Shown here one piece after another: positions 10,066 through 19,035 of a stretch of 50,301 nucleotides of DNA; within the stretch, counting starts at the first letter, position 1; the number at the start of each line of letters is the position of its first letter. Location: positions 1 through 50,301 of the forward strand of contig JAOPVI010000316.1 in assembly GCA_025966225.1 (NCBI GenBank), written 5' to 3'. A program made the position numbers and the translations under genes. The stretch is from Mycobacterium sp. Its GTDB lineage: Bacteria; Actinomycetota; Actinomycetes; Mycobacteriales; Mycobacteriaceae. Under the pieces are notes generated by a model, which saw only the letters and a program-made list of their open reading frames with translations, was not told the DNA's origin and made no database searches.

Positions 10066-10464
10066 TCAGCGATAACCCGCGCGCATGTCGTCGACGATGC
10101 GTGGGTGATCCAGCGTCGAAGGTTCCAGGTGCTGCGGCGCCACGTCCGCGGCGAAGACGGTCGACGCGTCGAGCACTTGCTGGTTCAAAAACCTCAGCGG
10201 CGGAGCGTCTTTCGGCACCATCGGAGCCGGCGGGTCGGAGCCGAGCCGGGCCAGGGTGAACCCCCAATCGCCGAATGTCGGCACGTTGCCGTGGTACGGC
10301 GTCACCGCGAAGCCGACGGAGTGAATGGTCGACACGGTCCGCCAGAAGACCGTCGGCGTCGAGTACGGACTACCGGACTGCACGACCATCAGGCGTGGGG
10401 CGCGAGTGCGTGGGTTATCAGCGTGTAGAACTCCGCCGAATAGAGCCGACCGGCTTCCGCAGTG
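10066..10464 (-). pseudogene. 3' fragment of a spermidine synthase (SpeE)-like gene
   Basis: The minus frame from 10389 to 10066 encodes the C-terminal end of a fused membrane/spermidine-synthase protein: LMVVQSGSPYSTPTVFWRTV, then TPYHGNVPTFGDWGFTLA, PPLRFLNQQVLDA and STLDHPRIVDDMRAGY. Just upstream, in a neighbouring frame, GRLYSAEFYTLITHALAP continues the family sequence, so a one-base frameshift lies near 10391-10402. The fragment stops abruptly near 10460, close to the end of the adjacent ACT-domain gene. The N-terminal membrane region, the SAM-binding core and the aminopropyl-transfer residues are missing. This is a dead fragment. A complete copy may exist elsewhere in the genome. Confidence 0.7.
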
Positions 10465-10491
10465 CGGCTGACGGGTGGAGTGGTGCGGACG

Positions 10492-11151
10492 TCAGCGCAG
10501 GATCGTCGCGACAATCCCGGCGACGTAGCCCAGCCGTGCGACTTCAGACGGCCGAAACAGCGGTCCGCCCGGACGACCGAGCATCACCGCGGTGTCGTGA
10601 TCGCCGAGCGGTGCGGCGGCCAGCGTAGTGTCCATGTCACGCCAAACCTGCGGTACCCATTCTGCGGAACCGTCCAGTGCGGCCGCGTGATCCAAGGGTA
10701 GCCATGGCGCGGTCGCCGCTTCGGTCTCCGGAGCGCCGTGGCTACCAGCGATGCGTTCTGGCCCCGAGTCGGTCAGGTGGACCACGGTGCACCATCCGAC
10801 CCGCAGCACCTTCGGCGCCTCTTCGGCGAGCACGACGAGCTTCTCGGGCCGCGTGCGCGCCGCGGCGATGTGATCGATCAACTCAAGTTCGCGGTGGGCC
10901 TCCAACAGTCCGGCATGCGGTCGGATGCTGTCGACGTAGACGCCCTGCAGTTTCTCGGCGGCCGTGATGAGCATGTCGGGCATGGCGCCGAGCGGCAGTT
11001 CGACGACCAGATCGTCGATGGCGTAGCCCGCCGCGCGCTCGACGACGTCGAGAGACAGAATGTCGGCCCCTACCGACCCCAGTGCCACGGCGAGCGAGCC
11101 CAGACTGCCGGGCCGGTCCTCCAGCTGCACCCGCAGCAGATATGACGGCAC
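10492..11151 (-). CDS. ACT-domain protein, Rv3013 homologue
   Basis: This 219-residue protein opens with an ACT domain (PSYLLRVQLEDRPGSLGSLA, then VGADILSLDVVER and AIDDLVVELP), a fold that usually senses amino acids. A second half follows, with WCTVVHL, APWLPLDHAAALDG and the closing ARLGYVAGIVATILR. It matches M. tuberculosis Rv3013 (218 residues), whose function is not established to my knowledge. The frame is open to 11265, but the GTG at 11151 gives the family start VPSYLL. The 38 extra codons look non-coding and would overlap the gatC promoter region. It is divergent from gatC, so a link to amidotransferase or amino acid status is possible but only inferred. Confidence 0.88.
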   Translation of the reverse strand: MPSYLLRVQLEDRPGSLGSLAVALGSVGADILSLDVVERAAGYAIDDLVVELPLGAMPDMLITAAEKLQGVYVDSIRPHAGLLEAHRELELIDHIAAARTRPEKLVVLAEEAPKVLRVGWCTVVHLTDSGPERIAGSHGAPETEAATAPWLPLDHAAALDGSAEWVPQVWRDMDTTLAAAPLGDHDTAVMLGRPGGPLFRPSEVARLGYVAGIVATILR

Positions 11152-11258
11152 GCGCAACACTGTGACACGGAGGCGGGAGTGCAGCGACTCGAGGGCAGCC
11201 GGCGATGAGCAGACAGCCCGCGTATCGACGGGGACCGCCTTGACTAGGCTTTGTGGTC

Positions 11259-11558
11259 GTGTCACAGATCTCCCGGGATGACGTCGCCCATCTGGCGCGT
11301 CTGGCCCGGCTCACACTGACCGACGGCGAGCTGGACAGCTTCGCCGGCCAACTCGACGCCATCCTTGCCCACGTCGGTGCGATCCAGGCGGTGGACGTCA
11401 CGGGCGTCGAAGCGACGGACAATCCCTTGAAGAGCGTCAACGTCACGCGTCCCGACGTCGTCGCGCCGTGCCTGACCCAGGACGAGGCGCTCGCAGCCGC
11501 TCCGAAGGCCGTCGACGGCCGCTTCGCCGTCCCGCGAATTTTGGGGGAGGCCGAATGA
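11259..11558 (+). CDS. gatC: Asp/Glu-tRNA amidotransferase subunit GatC
   Basis: GatC is the small (99 residues) scaffold subunit of GatCAB. That complex converts misacylated Glu-tRNA(Gln), and Asp-tRNA(Asn), to the correct amidated form. The family signature is the N-terminal helix [20 protein letters not shown] and the C-terminal [18 protein letters not shown] tail that wraps around GatA. The start is taken as GTG 11259. A TAGGCT box at 11245-11250 sits eight bases upstream, which fits leaderless transcription; an in-frame GTG at 11253 is also possible. Its stop overlaps the gatA start, indicating tight coupling. gatB is separate, after pfkA, as in M. tuberculosis. Confidence 0.96.
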   Translation: MSQISRDDVAHLARLARLTLTDGELDSFAGQLDAILAHVGAIQAVDVTGVEATDNPLKSVNVTRPDVVAPCLTQDEALAAAPKAVDGRFAVPRILGEAE

Positions 11559-13039
11559 GCGAGTTGATCCGCACCGACGCCGCGACGCTGGCGGCCCGGA
11601 TCGCGGCCAAGGAGGTGTCCTCTACCGAGGTCACCCAGGCTCACCTGGACCAGATCGCGGCGACCGATGACGGGTACCACGCGTTTCTGCACGTCGCGGC
11701 CGACGAGGCCCTGGCGGCGGCTGGCCAGGTCGATGCGGCGGTGGCCGCCGGTGAATCGCTACCGTCACCGCTGGCCGGGGTCCCGCTGGCGCTCAAGGAC
11801 GTCTTCACAACGACCGACATGCCAACGACGTGCGGGTCGAAGATCCTCGAGGGCTGGCGCTCGCCCTACGACGCCACCGTGACGGCCCGTCTGCGCGCCG
11901 CGGGCATCCCGATCCTCGGCAAGACCAACATGGACGAGTTCGCGATGGGCAGCTCGACGGAGAACTCCGCGTACGGGCCGACGCGCAACCCGTGGAACGT
12001 CGACCGCGTGCCCGGCGGCTCGGGCGGCGGCAGCGCTGCGGCGCTGGCCGCGTTCCAGGCGCCGTTGGCGATGGGTTCGGACACCGGCGGTTCGATCCGT
12101 CAGCCCGCCGCGCTGACCGCGACCGTCGGCGTCAAGCCCACCTACGGCACGGTGTCGCGCTACGGCCTGATCGCCTGTGCGTCGTCGCTGGACCAGGGTG
12201 GCCCGTGTGCGCGCACCGTGCTGGACACCGCCCTGCTGCACCAGGTCATTGCCGGGCACGATCCGCGCGACTCGACGTCGATCGACGTCGCGGTGCCCGA
12301 CGTCGTCGCGGCGGCCAAGGCGGGCGCGGCCGGAGACCTGAAGGGCGTGCGGGTCGGGGTCGTCAAGCAGCTGCGGAGCGGCGAGGGCTACCAGCCGGGT
12401 GTGCTGGCCTCCTTCAACGCCGCCGTCGAGCAACTCGAGCGCCTCGGTGCGCAGATCTCCGAGGTCGACTGCCCGAACTTCGACCACTCGATGGCGGCCT
12501 ACTACCTGATCCTGCCTTCGGAGGTGTCGAGCAACCTGGCTCGCTTCGACGCGATGCGATACGGACTGCGCGTCGGAGACGACGGAACGCACAGCGCCGA
12601 GGAGGTGATGGCGATGACCCGCGCGGCCGGCTTCGGCCCAGAGGTCAAGCGCCGCATCATGATCGGCACCTACGCCCTGTCGGCTGGTTATTACGACGCG
12701 TACTACAACCAGGCGCAGAAGGTCCGCACCCTGATCGCTCGCGATCTCGAACGCGCGTACCAGAGCGTCGACGTGCTGGTGTCGCCCACTACTCCCTCTA
12801 CGGCGTTTCGCCTAGGGGAGAAGGTCGACGATCCGCTGGCGATGTACCTGTTCGACTTGTGCACGCTGCCGCTGAACCTCGCCGGGCACTGCGGCATGTC
12901 GGTGCCCTCGGGGCTGTCCGGAGACGACGGCCTGCCCGTCGGGCTGCAGATCATGGCCCCTGCGCTGGCGGACGATCGGCTGTACCGCGTCGGCGCCGCC
13001 TACGAGGCTGCGCGCGGTCCGCTGCCAACCGCCGTCTGA
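11555..13039 (+). CDS. gatA: Asp/Glu-tRNA amidotransferase subunit GatA
   Basis: GatA is the glutaminase subunit, which releases ammonia from glutamine for GatB. This 494-residue protein carries the amidase-signature catalytic set: the lysine in LALKDVF, the cis-serine in [12 protein letters not shown] and the nucleophile region [14 protein letters not shown]. The C-terminal half has [13 protein letters not shown] and [11 protein letters not shown], typical of GatA. ATG 11555 overlaps the gatC stop (ATGA) and is preceded by GGGGGAGG, so translation is probably coupled. Length is normal for the family. pfkA follows 17 bases downstream and is likely in the same transcript. Confidence 0.97.
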   Translation: MSELIRTDAATLAARIAAKEVSSTEVTQAHLDQIAATDDGYHAFLHVAADEALAAAGQVDAAVAAGESLPSPLAGVPLALKDVFTTTDMPTTCGSKILEGWRSPYDATVTARLRAAGIPILGKTNMDEFAMGSSTENSAYGPTRNPWNVDRVPGGSGGGSAAALAAFQAPLAMGSDTGGSIRQPAALTATVGVKPTYGTVSRYGLIACASSLDQGGPCARTVLDTALLHQVIAGHDPRDSTSIDVAVPDVVAAAKAGAAGDLKGVRVGVVKQLRSGEGYQPGVLASFNAAVEQLERLGAQISEVDCPNFDHSMAAYYLILPSEVSSNLARFDAMRYGLRVGDDGTHSAEEVMAMTRAAGFGPEVKRRIMIGTYALSAGYYDAYYNQAQKVRTLIARDLERAYQSVDVLVSPTTPSTAFRLGEKVDDPLAMYLFDLCTLPLNLAGHCGMSVPSGLSGDDGLPVGLQIMAPALADDRLYRVGAAYEAARGPLPTAV

Positions 13040-13056
13040 CAGGGGAGGATGAGCAG

Positions 13057-14088
13057 ATGCGGATCGGAGTTCTGACCGGAGGCGGCGACTGTCCCGGCTT
13101 GAATGCGGTGATCAGGGCCGTCGTGCGCACGTCCAACGTGAGGTACGGCTCGACGGTGGTCGGCTTCCTGGACGGCTGGCGGGGGCTCTTGGAGGACCGC
13201 CGCATCCAGCTGGCCAACGACGACCGCAACGACAGGTTGCTCGGCAAGGGCGGCACGATCCTCGGCACCGCTCGCGTCAACCCCGACAAGTTGCGGGCCG
13301 GTCTCGACCAGATCAAGCAGACGCTGGAGGACAATGGCATCGACGTGCTGATCCCGATCGGCGGCGAGGGCACGCTGACCGCGGCGCACTGGTTGTCGGA
13401 GGAGAACGTCCCGGTGGTCGGCGTTCCGAAGACCATCGACAACGACATCGACTGCACCGACGTCACGTTCGGCCACGACACCGCGTTGCAGGTCGCCTCC
13501 GACGCCATCGACCGGCTGCACAGCACGGCGGAATCGCATCAGCGGGTGATGCTCGTCGAGGTGATGGGTCGGCACGCCGGATGGATCGCCTTGAACGCCG
13601 GGTTGGCGTCCGGTGCGCACATGACGCTGATCCCCGAGCAGCCATTCGACGTCGAAGAAGTGTGCCGACTGGTCAAGCAGCGATTCGTCCGCGGTGATTC
13701 GCACTTCATCTGCGTGGTCGCCGAGGGCGCCAAACCCGCCGAGGGAACCATGCAGCTTCGTGACGGCGGCATCGACGAATTCGGCCACGTGAAGTTCACG
13801 GGCGTGGCTCACCAGCTGGGTGTCGAGATCGAGAAGCGGATCAAGAAGGAAGTGCGCACCACGGTGCTCGGCCACGTGCAGCGCGGTGGCACGCCGACGG
13901 CGTACGACCGCGTGCTGGCCACCCGGTTCGGTGTCAATGCCGCCGACGCCGCCCACTCCGGCGAGTACGGGATGATGGTGTCGCTGCGCGGCCAGGAGAT
14001 CGGGCGGGTGGCGCTGGCCGACGCGGTGCGGCAGCTCAAGCTGGTGCCGCAGGGCCGCTACGACGACGCCGCAGAGTTCTTCGGCTGA
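13057..14088 (+). CDS. pfkA: 6-phosphofructokinase PfkA
   Basis: PfkA phosphorylates fructose 6-phosphate in glycolysis. The 343-residue length equals that of M. tuberculosis PfkA. Visible sites: the nucleotide loop [30 protein letters not shown], and the substrate and catalytic segment [20 protein letters not shown] with the catalytic aspartates. The GGEGT motif keeps glycine where pyrophosphate-dependent enzymes carry aspartate, which argues for ATP use. Start ATG 13057 has AGGGGAGG about nine bases upstream. It lies between gatA and gatB, with a strong hairpin after its stop. Confidence 0.96.
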   Translation: MRIGVLTGGGDCPGLNAVIRAVVRTSNVRYGSTVVGFLDGWRGLLEDRRIQLANDDRNDRLLGKGGTILGTARVNPDKLRAGLDQIKQTLEDNGIDVLIPIGGEGTLTAAHWLSEENVPVVGVPKTIDNDIDCTDVTFGHDTALQVASDAIDRLHSTAESHQRVMLVEVMGRHAGWIALNAGLASGAHMTLIPEQPFDVEEVCRLVKQRFVRGDSHFICVVAEGAKPAEGTMQLRDGGIDEFGHVKFTGVAHQLGVEIEKRIKKEVRTTVLGHVQRGGTPTAYDRVLATRFGVNAADAAHSGEYGMMVSLRGQEIGRVALADAVRQLKLVPQGRYDDAAEFFG

Positions 14089-14097
14089 TTTTCTCTC

Positions 14098-14158
14098 CGC
14101 GAGCAGACACAAAAGCCCCTCATTTGCCCACTTTCAGGGGCTTTTGCGTCTGCTCGCG
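14098..14158. terminator. Long near-perfect hairpin between pfkA and gatB
   Basis: The arms are 14098-14120 and 14136-14158, 23 bases each with one mismatch, around a 15-base loop. The inner part pairs CAAAAGCCCCT with AGGGGCTTTTG, so on either strand the stem is followed by G/C bases rather than a classical T-run. It starts ten bases after the pfkA stop. It could act as a terminator or as an mRNA 3'-stabilising element. Because it is so long and symmetric, it may also be one copy of a dispersed intergenic palindrome. Confidence 0.6.
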
Positions 14159-14190
14159 AGGGGAAGTGAGCCACTCACTAGGATTGCCTC

Positions 14191-15693
14191 ATGTCTGTTG
14201 CTGCCGCCGAACTTCTGGACTACGACCAGGTCGTCGCCCGCTACGACCCCGTGATGGGCATGGAAGTGCACGTCGAGCTGTCCACCGCGACGAAGATGTT
14301 CTGCGGCTGCGCCAACGAGTTCGGCGCGGAACCCAACACGCAGGTGTGCCCGGTGTGCCTCGGGTTGCCCGGGGCGCTGCCGGTGCTCAACGAGAGCGCC
14401 GTCGAGTCGGCCATCCGGATCGGGCTTGCGCTCAACTGCGGCATCGCGCCGTGGGGCCGGTTCGCGCGCAAGAACTACTTCTACCCCGATCAGCCGAAGA
14501 ACTACCAGATCAGCCAGTACGACGAGCCGATCGCCGTCAACGGCTACCTCGACGTGCCGCTGGACGACGGCACCACTTGGCGCATCGAGATCGAACGCGC
14601 GCACATGGAGGAGGACACCGGCAAGCTCACCCACCTGGGCAGCGACACCGGCCGTATCGAGGGTGCGACGACGTCGCTACTGGACTTCAACCGCGCAGGC
14701 GTTCCGCTCGTCGAGATCGTCACCAAGCCCATCGAAGGTGCAGGCGACCGCGCCCCGGAGCTCGCCAGGGCATACGTGACCGCGCTGCGGGACCTGTTGC
14801 GCGCGTTGAACGTTTCCGACGTGCGCATGGACCAGGGCTCGATGCGATGCGACTCCAACGTGTCCCTGAAGCTCAAGGGCGCAGACGAGTTCGGCACCCG
14901 AACCGAGACCAAGAACGTCAACTCGCTCAAGAGCGTCGAGGTCGCGGTGCGCTACGAGATGCGGCGTCAGGCCGCGGTGCTCGAGGCCGGCGGGAGCATC
15001 ACGCAGGAGACCAGGCACTTCCACGAGGACGGACACACCACGGCGGGCCGAAGCAAGGAAACTGCCGAGGACTACCGGTACTTTCCCGAGCCCGACCTCG
15101 AACCGGTGGCGCCCAGCGACGAACTCGTCGAGCAACTGCGTAGCACCATCCCGGAGCTTCCGTGGTTATCGCGCAAGCGAATTCAGGAGGAGTGGGGGAT
15201 CTCCGACGAGGTCATGCGCGACCTGGTGAACAATGGTGCCATCGACCTGGTGGCCGCGACCGTCGCGCACGGGGCACCAAGCGAATCGGCGCGCGCTCTG
15301 TGGGGCAACTTCCTGGTGCAGAAGGCCAATGAAAGGGGAGTGGCCGTGTCCGAATTGGCCATCGGCCCGGCGCAGGTGGCCGCGGTGATCAAGCTCGTCG
15401 ATGAGGGCAAGCTGTCGAACAAGTTGGCCCGTCAGGTGATCGAGGGCGTGCTCGCGGGCGAGGGTGAGCCCGAGCAGGTGATGACCGACCGCGGTCTTGC
15501 CGTGGTCCGCGACGATTCGGTGATCAAGGCGGCCGTCGAGGAAGCGCTCGCTGCCAATCCCGATGTGGCCGAGAAGATTCGGGGCGGCAAGGTGCAGGCG
15601 GCCGGCGCGATCGTCGGTGCGGTCATGAAAGCCACCAAGGGGCAGGCCGACGCCGGGTTGGTGCGCGAATTGGTGCTCGCCGCCTGCGGCTAG
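14191..15693 (+). CDS. gatB: Asp/Glu-tRNA amidotransferase subunit GatB
   Basis: GatB binds the misacylated tRNA and catalyses the ATP-dependent activation and amidation step. This 500-residue protein has the GatB cradle-domain signatures [10 protein letters not shown], a zinc-type [17 protein letters not shown] pair of CxC/CxxC motifs, [36 protein letters not shown] and [12 protein letters not shown]-terminal YqeY-like tail ends [19 protein letters not shown]. The start is ATG 14191, with TAGGAT at 14179-14184 six bases upstream, suggesting its own leaderless promoter after the hairpin. The histidine kinase gene overlaps its stop. Confidence 0.97.
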   Translation: MSVAAAELLDYDQVVARYDPVMGMEVHVELSTATKMFCGCANEFGAEPNTQVCPVCLGLPGALPVLNESAVESAIRIGLALNCGIAPWGRFARKNYFYPDQPKNYQISQYDEPIAVNGYLDVPLDDGTTWRIEIERAHMEEDTGKLTHLGSDTGRIEGATTSLLDFNRAGVPLVEIVTKPIEGAGDRAPELARAYVTALRDLLRALNVSDVRMDQGSMRCDSNVSLKLKGADEFGTRTETKNVNSLKSVEVAVRYEMRRQAAVLEAGGSITQETRHFHEDGHTTAGRSKETAEDYRYFPEPDLEPVAPSDELVEQLRSTIPELPWLSRKRIQEEWGISDEVMRDLVNNGAIDLVAATVAHGAPSESARALWGNFLVQKANERGVAVSELAIGPAQVAAVIKLVDEGKLSNKLARQVIEGVLAGEGEPEQVMTDRGLAVVRDDSVIKAAVEEALAANPDVAEKIRGGKVQAAGAIVGAVMKATKGQADAGLVRELVLAACG

Positions 15694-15695
15694 TG

Positions 15696-17054
15696 ATGAA
15701 ACCTCAAGATCTGGTCTATCGCCTGCTGCGGCAGCCGCTTCGGCTGCTGTCGTTGCGCTCGATCGTCGTCGTCGGTGCGCTCGGCGTCATCACGCTGGTG
15801 CTGATTCTCGGAGCCTGGGTGTGGGTCGGTGTCACCAACGACCAGTACAACCAACTCGACCGTCGACTGGACTCGCTGAGCAGCCTGGGCGACGTCAATA
15901 CTCTGCTCCGGAGTGCGCAGCAGCTCGGGGTCGAACCGCAAGCCACCGCAAACGGGCTGGTGCGCACCGCGCGCATCGGACAGATCACCGTGTCGATCCC
16001 CAGTGACGTCGTCTTGCCCGAGCTTCCCCGCGGCTACGCCAACACCACGATAGGCGGGGTCGAGTACCGGGTCCGCACCATCGCGACGGGCACGGCGTCG
16101 ATTGCGCTCGGTGCTCCGGTCGCCGAGACCCAGGCCCAGATCGACTCACTTCACTGGCGGGTGTTCTGGATCTGCGCCGGGGTAATTCTCGGCACCTTGC
16201 TGGTGGGCTGGGTGATCGCGGTGATCATGGTCAACCCGTTCCGGCTGCTTGCACAGCAGGCTCGGGCCATCAACGCACAGTCCAACCCGGACGAGGTGCA
16301 GGTCCGCGGGGTGTGGGAGGCCGTCGAGATCTCCGAGGCGGTCGAGGGCATGCTGGCTCGCATCGGTGACGAGCAGCAGCGCACCCGAGCGGCGTTGGAG
16401 TCGGCGCGCGACTTCGCCGCGGTGGCATCGCACGAACTGCGCACGCCGTTGACGGCCATGCGGACCAACCTCGAGGTGCTGTCCACGATGAACCTCGCCG
16501 ATGAACAACGCGCCGAGGTGATCGGCGACGTCATGCGCACGCAGATCCGGATCGAGGAGACGCTGATGGCGCTGGAACGGCTCGCGCAGGGCCAGCTGAC
16601 GACGGTCGACGACTTCGTGCCCGTGGACGTCACCGAGCTGCTCGACAGGGCGGCGCACGACGCGATACGCAACTATTCGGGTCTCGAAGTGTCGTTGGCG
16701 TCGTCGACGACCGTCCTGATGCTCGGGTTGCCTGCCGGTCTGAGGCTTGTCATCGACAACTCCATCGCCAACGCCGTCAAACACGGCGGCGCGACGGAGG
16801 TTCGGCTCAGCGTGCTGAGCTCTGCGGCCGGCGTCGAGATCGCCGTCGACGACAACGGCTCCGGGGTGCCGGAGCAAGAGCGCACTGAGGTGTTCGAGCG
16901 CTTCCACCGCGGCTCGACTGCGTCGCGGTCGGGTTCGGGGCTGGGGCTCGCACTTGTCGCGCAGCAGGCCGAATTGCATGGCGGCACAGCCGCGCTCGAG
17001 GTCAGCCCGATGGGTGGGACGCGGATGATGCTTCGGCTGCCCGGTCCGCAGTAG
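15696..17054 (+). CDS. PrrB-like sensor histidine kinase without adjacent response regulator
   Basis: This is a 452-residue membrane histidine kinase. Segments in order: a transmembrane helix (SIVVVGALGVITLVLILGAW), a periplasmic domain of about 110 residues with GGVEYRVRTI, a second helix (VFWICAGVILGTLLVGWVIA), a HAMP-like linker, the phosphorylated His246 in ASHELRTPLTAMRTNLEVLS, the N-box NSIANAVKHGG, DDNGSGVP, FERFHRGS and GSGLGLAL. The sequence closely resembles PrrB of the mycobacterial PrrAB system. No prrA-like regulator lies next to it. It may be a paralogue that shares a distant partner. A GTG at 15693 overlaps the gatB stop and is the alternative start, so expression is probably coupled to gatB. 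Confidence 0.9.
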   Translation: MKPQDLVYRLLRQPLRLLSLRSIVVVGALGVITLVLILGAWVWVGVTNDQYNQLDRRLDSLSSLGDVNTLLRSAQQLGVEPQATANGLVRTARIGQITVSIPSDVVLPELPRGYANTTIGGVEYRVRTIATGTASIALGAPVAETQAQIDSLHWRVFWICAGVILGTLLVGWVIAVIMVNPFRLLAQQARAINAQSNPDEVQVRGVWEAVEISEAVEGMLARIGDEQQRTRAALESARDFAAVASHELRTPLTAMRTNLEVLSTMNLADEQRAEVIGDVMRTQIRIEETLMALERLAQGQLTTVDDFVPVDVTELLDRAAHDAIRNYSGLEVSLASSTTVLMLGLPAGLRLVIDNSIANAVKHGGATEVRLSVLSSAAGVEIAVDDNGSGVPEQERTEVFERFHRGSTASRSGSGLGLALVAQQAELHGGTAALEVSPMGGTRMMLRLPGPQ

Positions 17055-17060
17055 CTGGCG

Positions 17061-17420
17061 CTAGCTGCCCAGCATCTTCATCACCGTCGCGGAGTACGAC
17101 TCGAGCCGCGAACGGGCGTAGCCCGCTGGGTCGTTGACCGCCAACCGACCGAGCATCTCGGCGAACGAAGCATGGTGTGGCCGAGCAGCGACGAGTCGAG
17201 TCCGTCGAGGCGCGGATCCAGGGCGATACCGGCGTTCGCCAACGCCTCCGATTGCGCCAGGATCGAGGAGCGGGCGGTGCGCAGCGAGTCGCGGTAATCG
17301 CGAGGTGCGCTGTCCGGCACGGTGAGAATCAGCCGCCAGCGGGTCGGATTGTCCAGGACCGCAGCGAGAAACGCCGACACCGTCGCAACTGTGGATCCAC
17401 GTGACCGGCTGGCATTCGAG
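17061..17420 (-). pseudogene. 3' remnant of a TetR-family regulator gene
   Basis: Two minus-strand frames together give the C-terminal half of a TetR-type regulator. The first reads VSAFLAAVLDNPTRWRLILT, PDSAPRDYRDSLRTAR and GLDSSLLGHTML. A one-base shift near 17170 then leads to SFAEMLGRLAVNDPAGYARS and a natural C-terminus VMKMLGS at 17061. The N-terminal helix-turn-helix is not found in any frame upstream, where the DNA instead runs into a remnant of a plus-strand gene. The fragment therefore cannot bind DNA. The 5' limit is an estimate. Confidence 0.65.
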
Positions 17421-17489
17421 AACCGAAGTGCGCCAATACTTCGCGGACGTTCGAGCCAAACTCTGCACGTCCGAACACGCCGACCGGGC

Positions 17490-17827
17490 CATGCGCTATT
17501 TGCTGTGGACACCGCAGGACCGTGGCCTGCGGTGTGGGCGGGCAGTCGCATCTAACGCCTGCAGCCATCGCGACCTTGCCGAAGTGGATGCGGCACATGG
17601 GCGGATTCGATCAGCCCGCCGCCGTCGACGCCGCGGTGACACCGATGGCGCGGGCGGTGGTGCGAGCCATGTCGGCAGACGATTCGCGGCTGATGCTGGC
17701 GATGTCGCGCCGATTGGTGCCCGAGACCGCCAAGGTGCTGGCGCAGCACCTCACGGCTGGCCCGCCCGCCGATTCGCGCACGGTGTGGCCGACTCAGGTG
17801 CGCGAAAGGCTGGTCGCGCCCGCCTGA
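17490..17827 (+). pseudogene. 3' remnant of an MpaB/DUF2236-like oxygenase gene
   Basis: The plus frame ending at 17827 encodes LTPAAIATLPKWMRHMGG, FDQPAAVDAAVTPMARAVV and a C-terminal helix ending VRERLVAPA. This resembles the last 90 residues of MpaB-family (DUF2236) proteins. Just upstream, PWPAVWAGSR in a different frame looks like the preceding family segment, which implies a frameshift near 17550. The N-terminal 60-70 percent, including the conserved metal or heme ligands, is missing. It abuts the tetR remnant head to head and overlaps the end of the next gene tail to tail by about 34 bases. The family assignment is from memory of typical motifs and is moderate. Confidence 0.5.
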
Positions 17828-18918
17828 TCACGCCGCACGACGGTGCATACCCCGACCACGCAGTAACCGGCGATGACGAAACACAGTGTCGCGTAGGCGA
17901 CATTGCCGATCGGCGTGCCTGAGTTCGTCGTTCCTTCAATGGCCCCCGCGTAGTCGGGCAGGGCGCTGAGCCACAGCACGGCGAAGACCACCAGATACAG
18001 CGGACCGAACACCTTGACGAAAGTGCTTGGGTACTCGGTGCCCTCGCGCCTGGTGCGACGCCACTGCTGCACGAGCACCGGCACGGCAATGACCGCGAAC
18101 ACCACGAGTTCGACTGCGAAGACGATGGCTTGCGTGGTCTCGTGACCTTCGAACACCGACGAGGGCAGGCTCAGCAGCATCACCGCAGGGACCACCAGCG
18201 CGCCTGCCGCGAATGTGCGCCACGTCAATCCCCATCCGTGGACGGAATCACCACGTGCGACGCGGCGCCCCACCAAGACGTGGACGAAGAACGCCAGCGC
18301 CGCGGGCGCCAGCATCGCGAATACCACGACGCTCGTCATGGGTACCGAGTTCATCATCGGGTGATTGAGCGCGTTGTCGTCGTTCCATGCCCACCAACGC
18401 AATTGCGGGCCGAGGTGGTCGAAGACCTCGTAGAAGCAGCCGTTGACGAAACCGACGCATACCGAACCGAATACCGCGCCGCGGCGGTCGAACACGCCGA
18501 CGGCACGCACCACGTCGAACGCGAGCGTGATGGTCGCCGGGTACAGCGCAACGATGTACAACGGCAGCCGGTCGTACATGAAGTCGACGGTGAATACGTT
18601 GTGCGCGAACACCACTCCGAGCTGGTCCGCGACGCCGAACGTTTCGGGAAAGTACTCAGGCGGTTCGATGATCAGCAGGAAGATCACCGAGGCGAACCAC
18701 AGCGCCAGATTGGTGGGATCGCCGTCGCGGCGCAGCCTACGGATCGCGAAGACCAACGCCATCACCGCGCCACTGACCATCAGCAGTTCGACTACCGGCA
18801 TGGTCCAATTCGACAGCTCGAACGGACTGCGAAGCTGCACGATCGCCGGTGCGCCCGAGCAGGGGAATCCGAGGTGTGCGGCCAGCTGGGCGAAATCCGG
18901 ATTGCAGAGGTCCGACAC
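17794..18918 (-). CDS. Multi-pass membrane protein of unknown function
   Basis: This is a 374-residue integral membrane protein with about eight or nine hydrophobic segments, for example MPVVELLMVSGAVMALVFAI, LALWFASVIFLLIIEPP, VVVFAMLAPAALAFFVHVL and AYATLCFVIAGYCVVGVCTV. Conserved-looking polar stretches within or between helices include EPPEYFPETFG, DFMYDRLPLY, FYEVFDHLGPQLRWWAW and NHPMMNSVPM, which could line a pocket or bind a cofactor. Start GTG 18918 has GAGAGG about nine bases upstream. I do not recognise a characterised family. The gene appears intact, unlike the remnants on its 3' side. Confidence 0.8.
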   Translation of the reverse strand: MSDLCNPDFAQLAAHLGFPCSGAPAIVQLRSPFELSNWTMPVVELLMVSGAVMALVFAIRRLRRDGDPTNLALWFASVIFLLIIEPPEYFPETFGVADQLGVVFAHNVFTVDFMYDRLPLYIVALYPATITLAFDVVRAVGVFDRRGAVFGSVCVGFVNGCFYEVFDHLGPQLRWWAWNDDNALNHPMMNSVPMTSVVVFAMLAPAALAFFVHVLVGRRVARGDSVHGWGLTWRTFAAGALVVPAVMLLSLPSSVFEGHETTQAIVFAVELVVFAVIAVPVLVQQWRRTRREGTEYPSTFVKVFGPLYLVVFAVLWLSALPDYAGAIEGTTNSGTPIGNVAYATLCFVIAGYCVVGVCTVVRRDQAGATSLSRT

Positions 18919-19035
18919 GTGAAGTCGCCTCTCAGTCAGGCAGTGCTAGCAGGCAACGAGCTCGGAACGTCACATTCAGGTGCAAGATCGTAAAGGGTGC
19001 AAGACCTGCGCGATCGCCTTGCGGCCGGGCGTCGG

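Noticed and set aside
11830..13056. Plus-strand open frame running through gatA into pfkA
   Set aside because: The first part is an out-of-frame shadow of gatA (Arg-rich). Only the section from ATG 13057 is PfkA.
13000..14112. Long minus-strand open frame opposite pfkA
   Set aside because: It mirrors the pfkA coding frame, is His/Arg/Gln-rich and has no recognisable motif; high GC produces such antisense frames.
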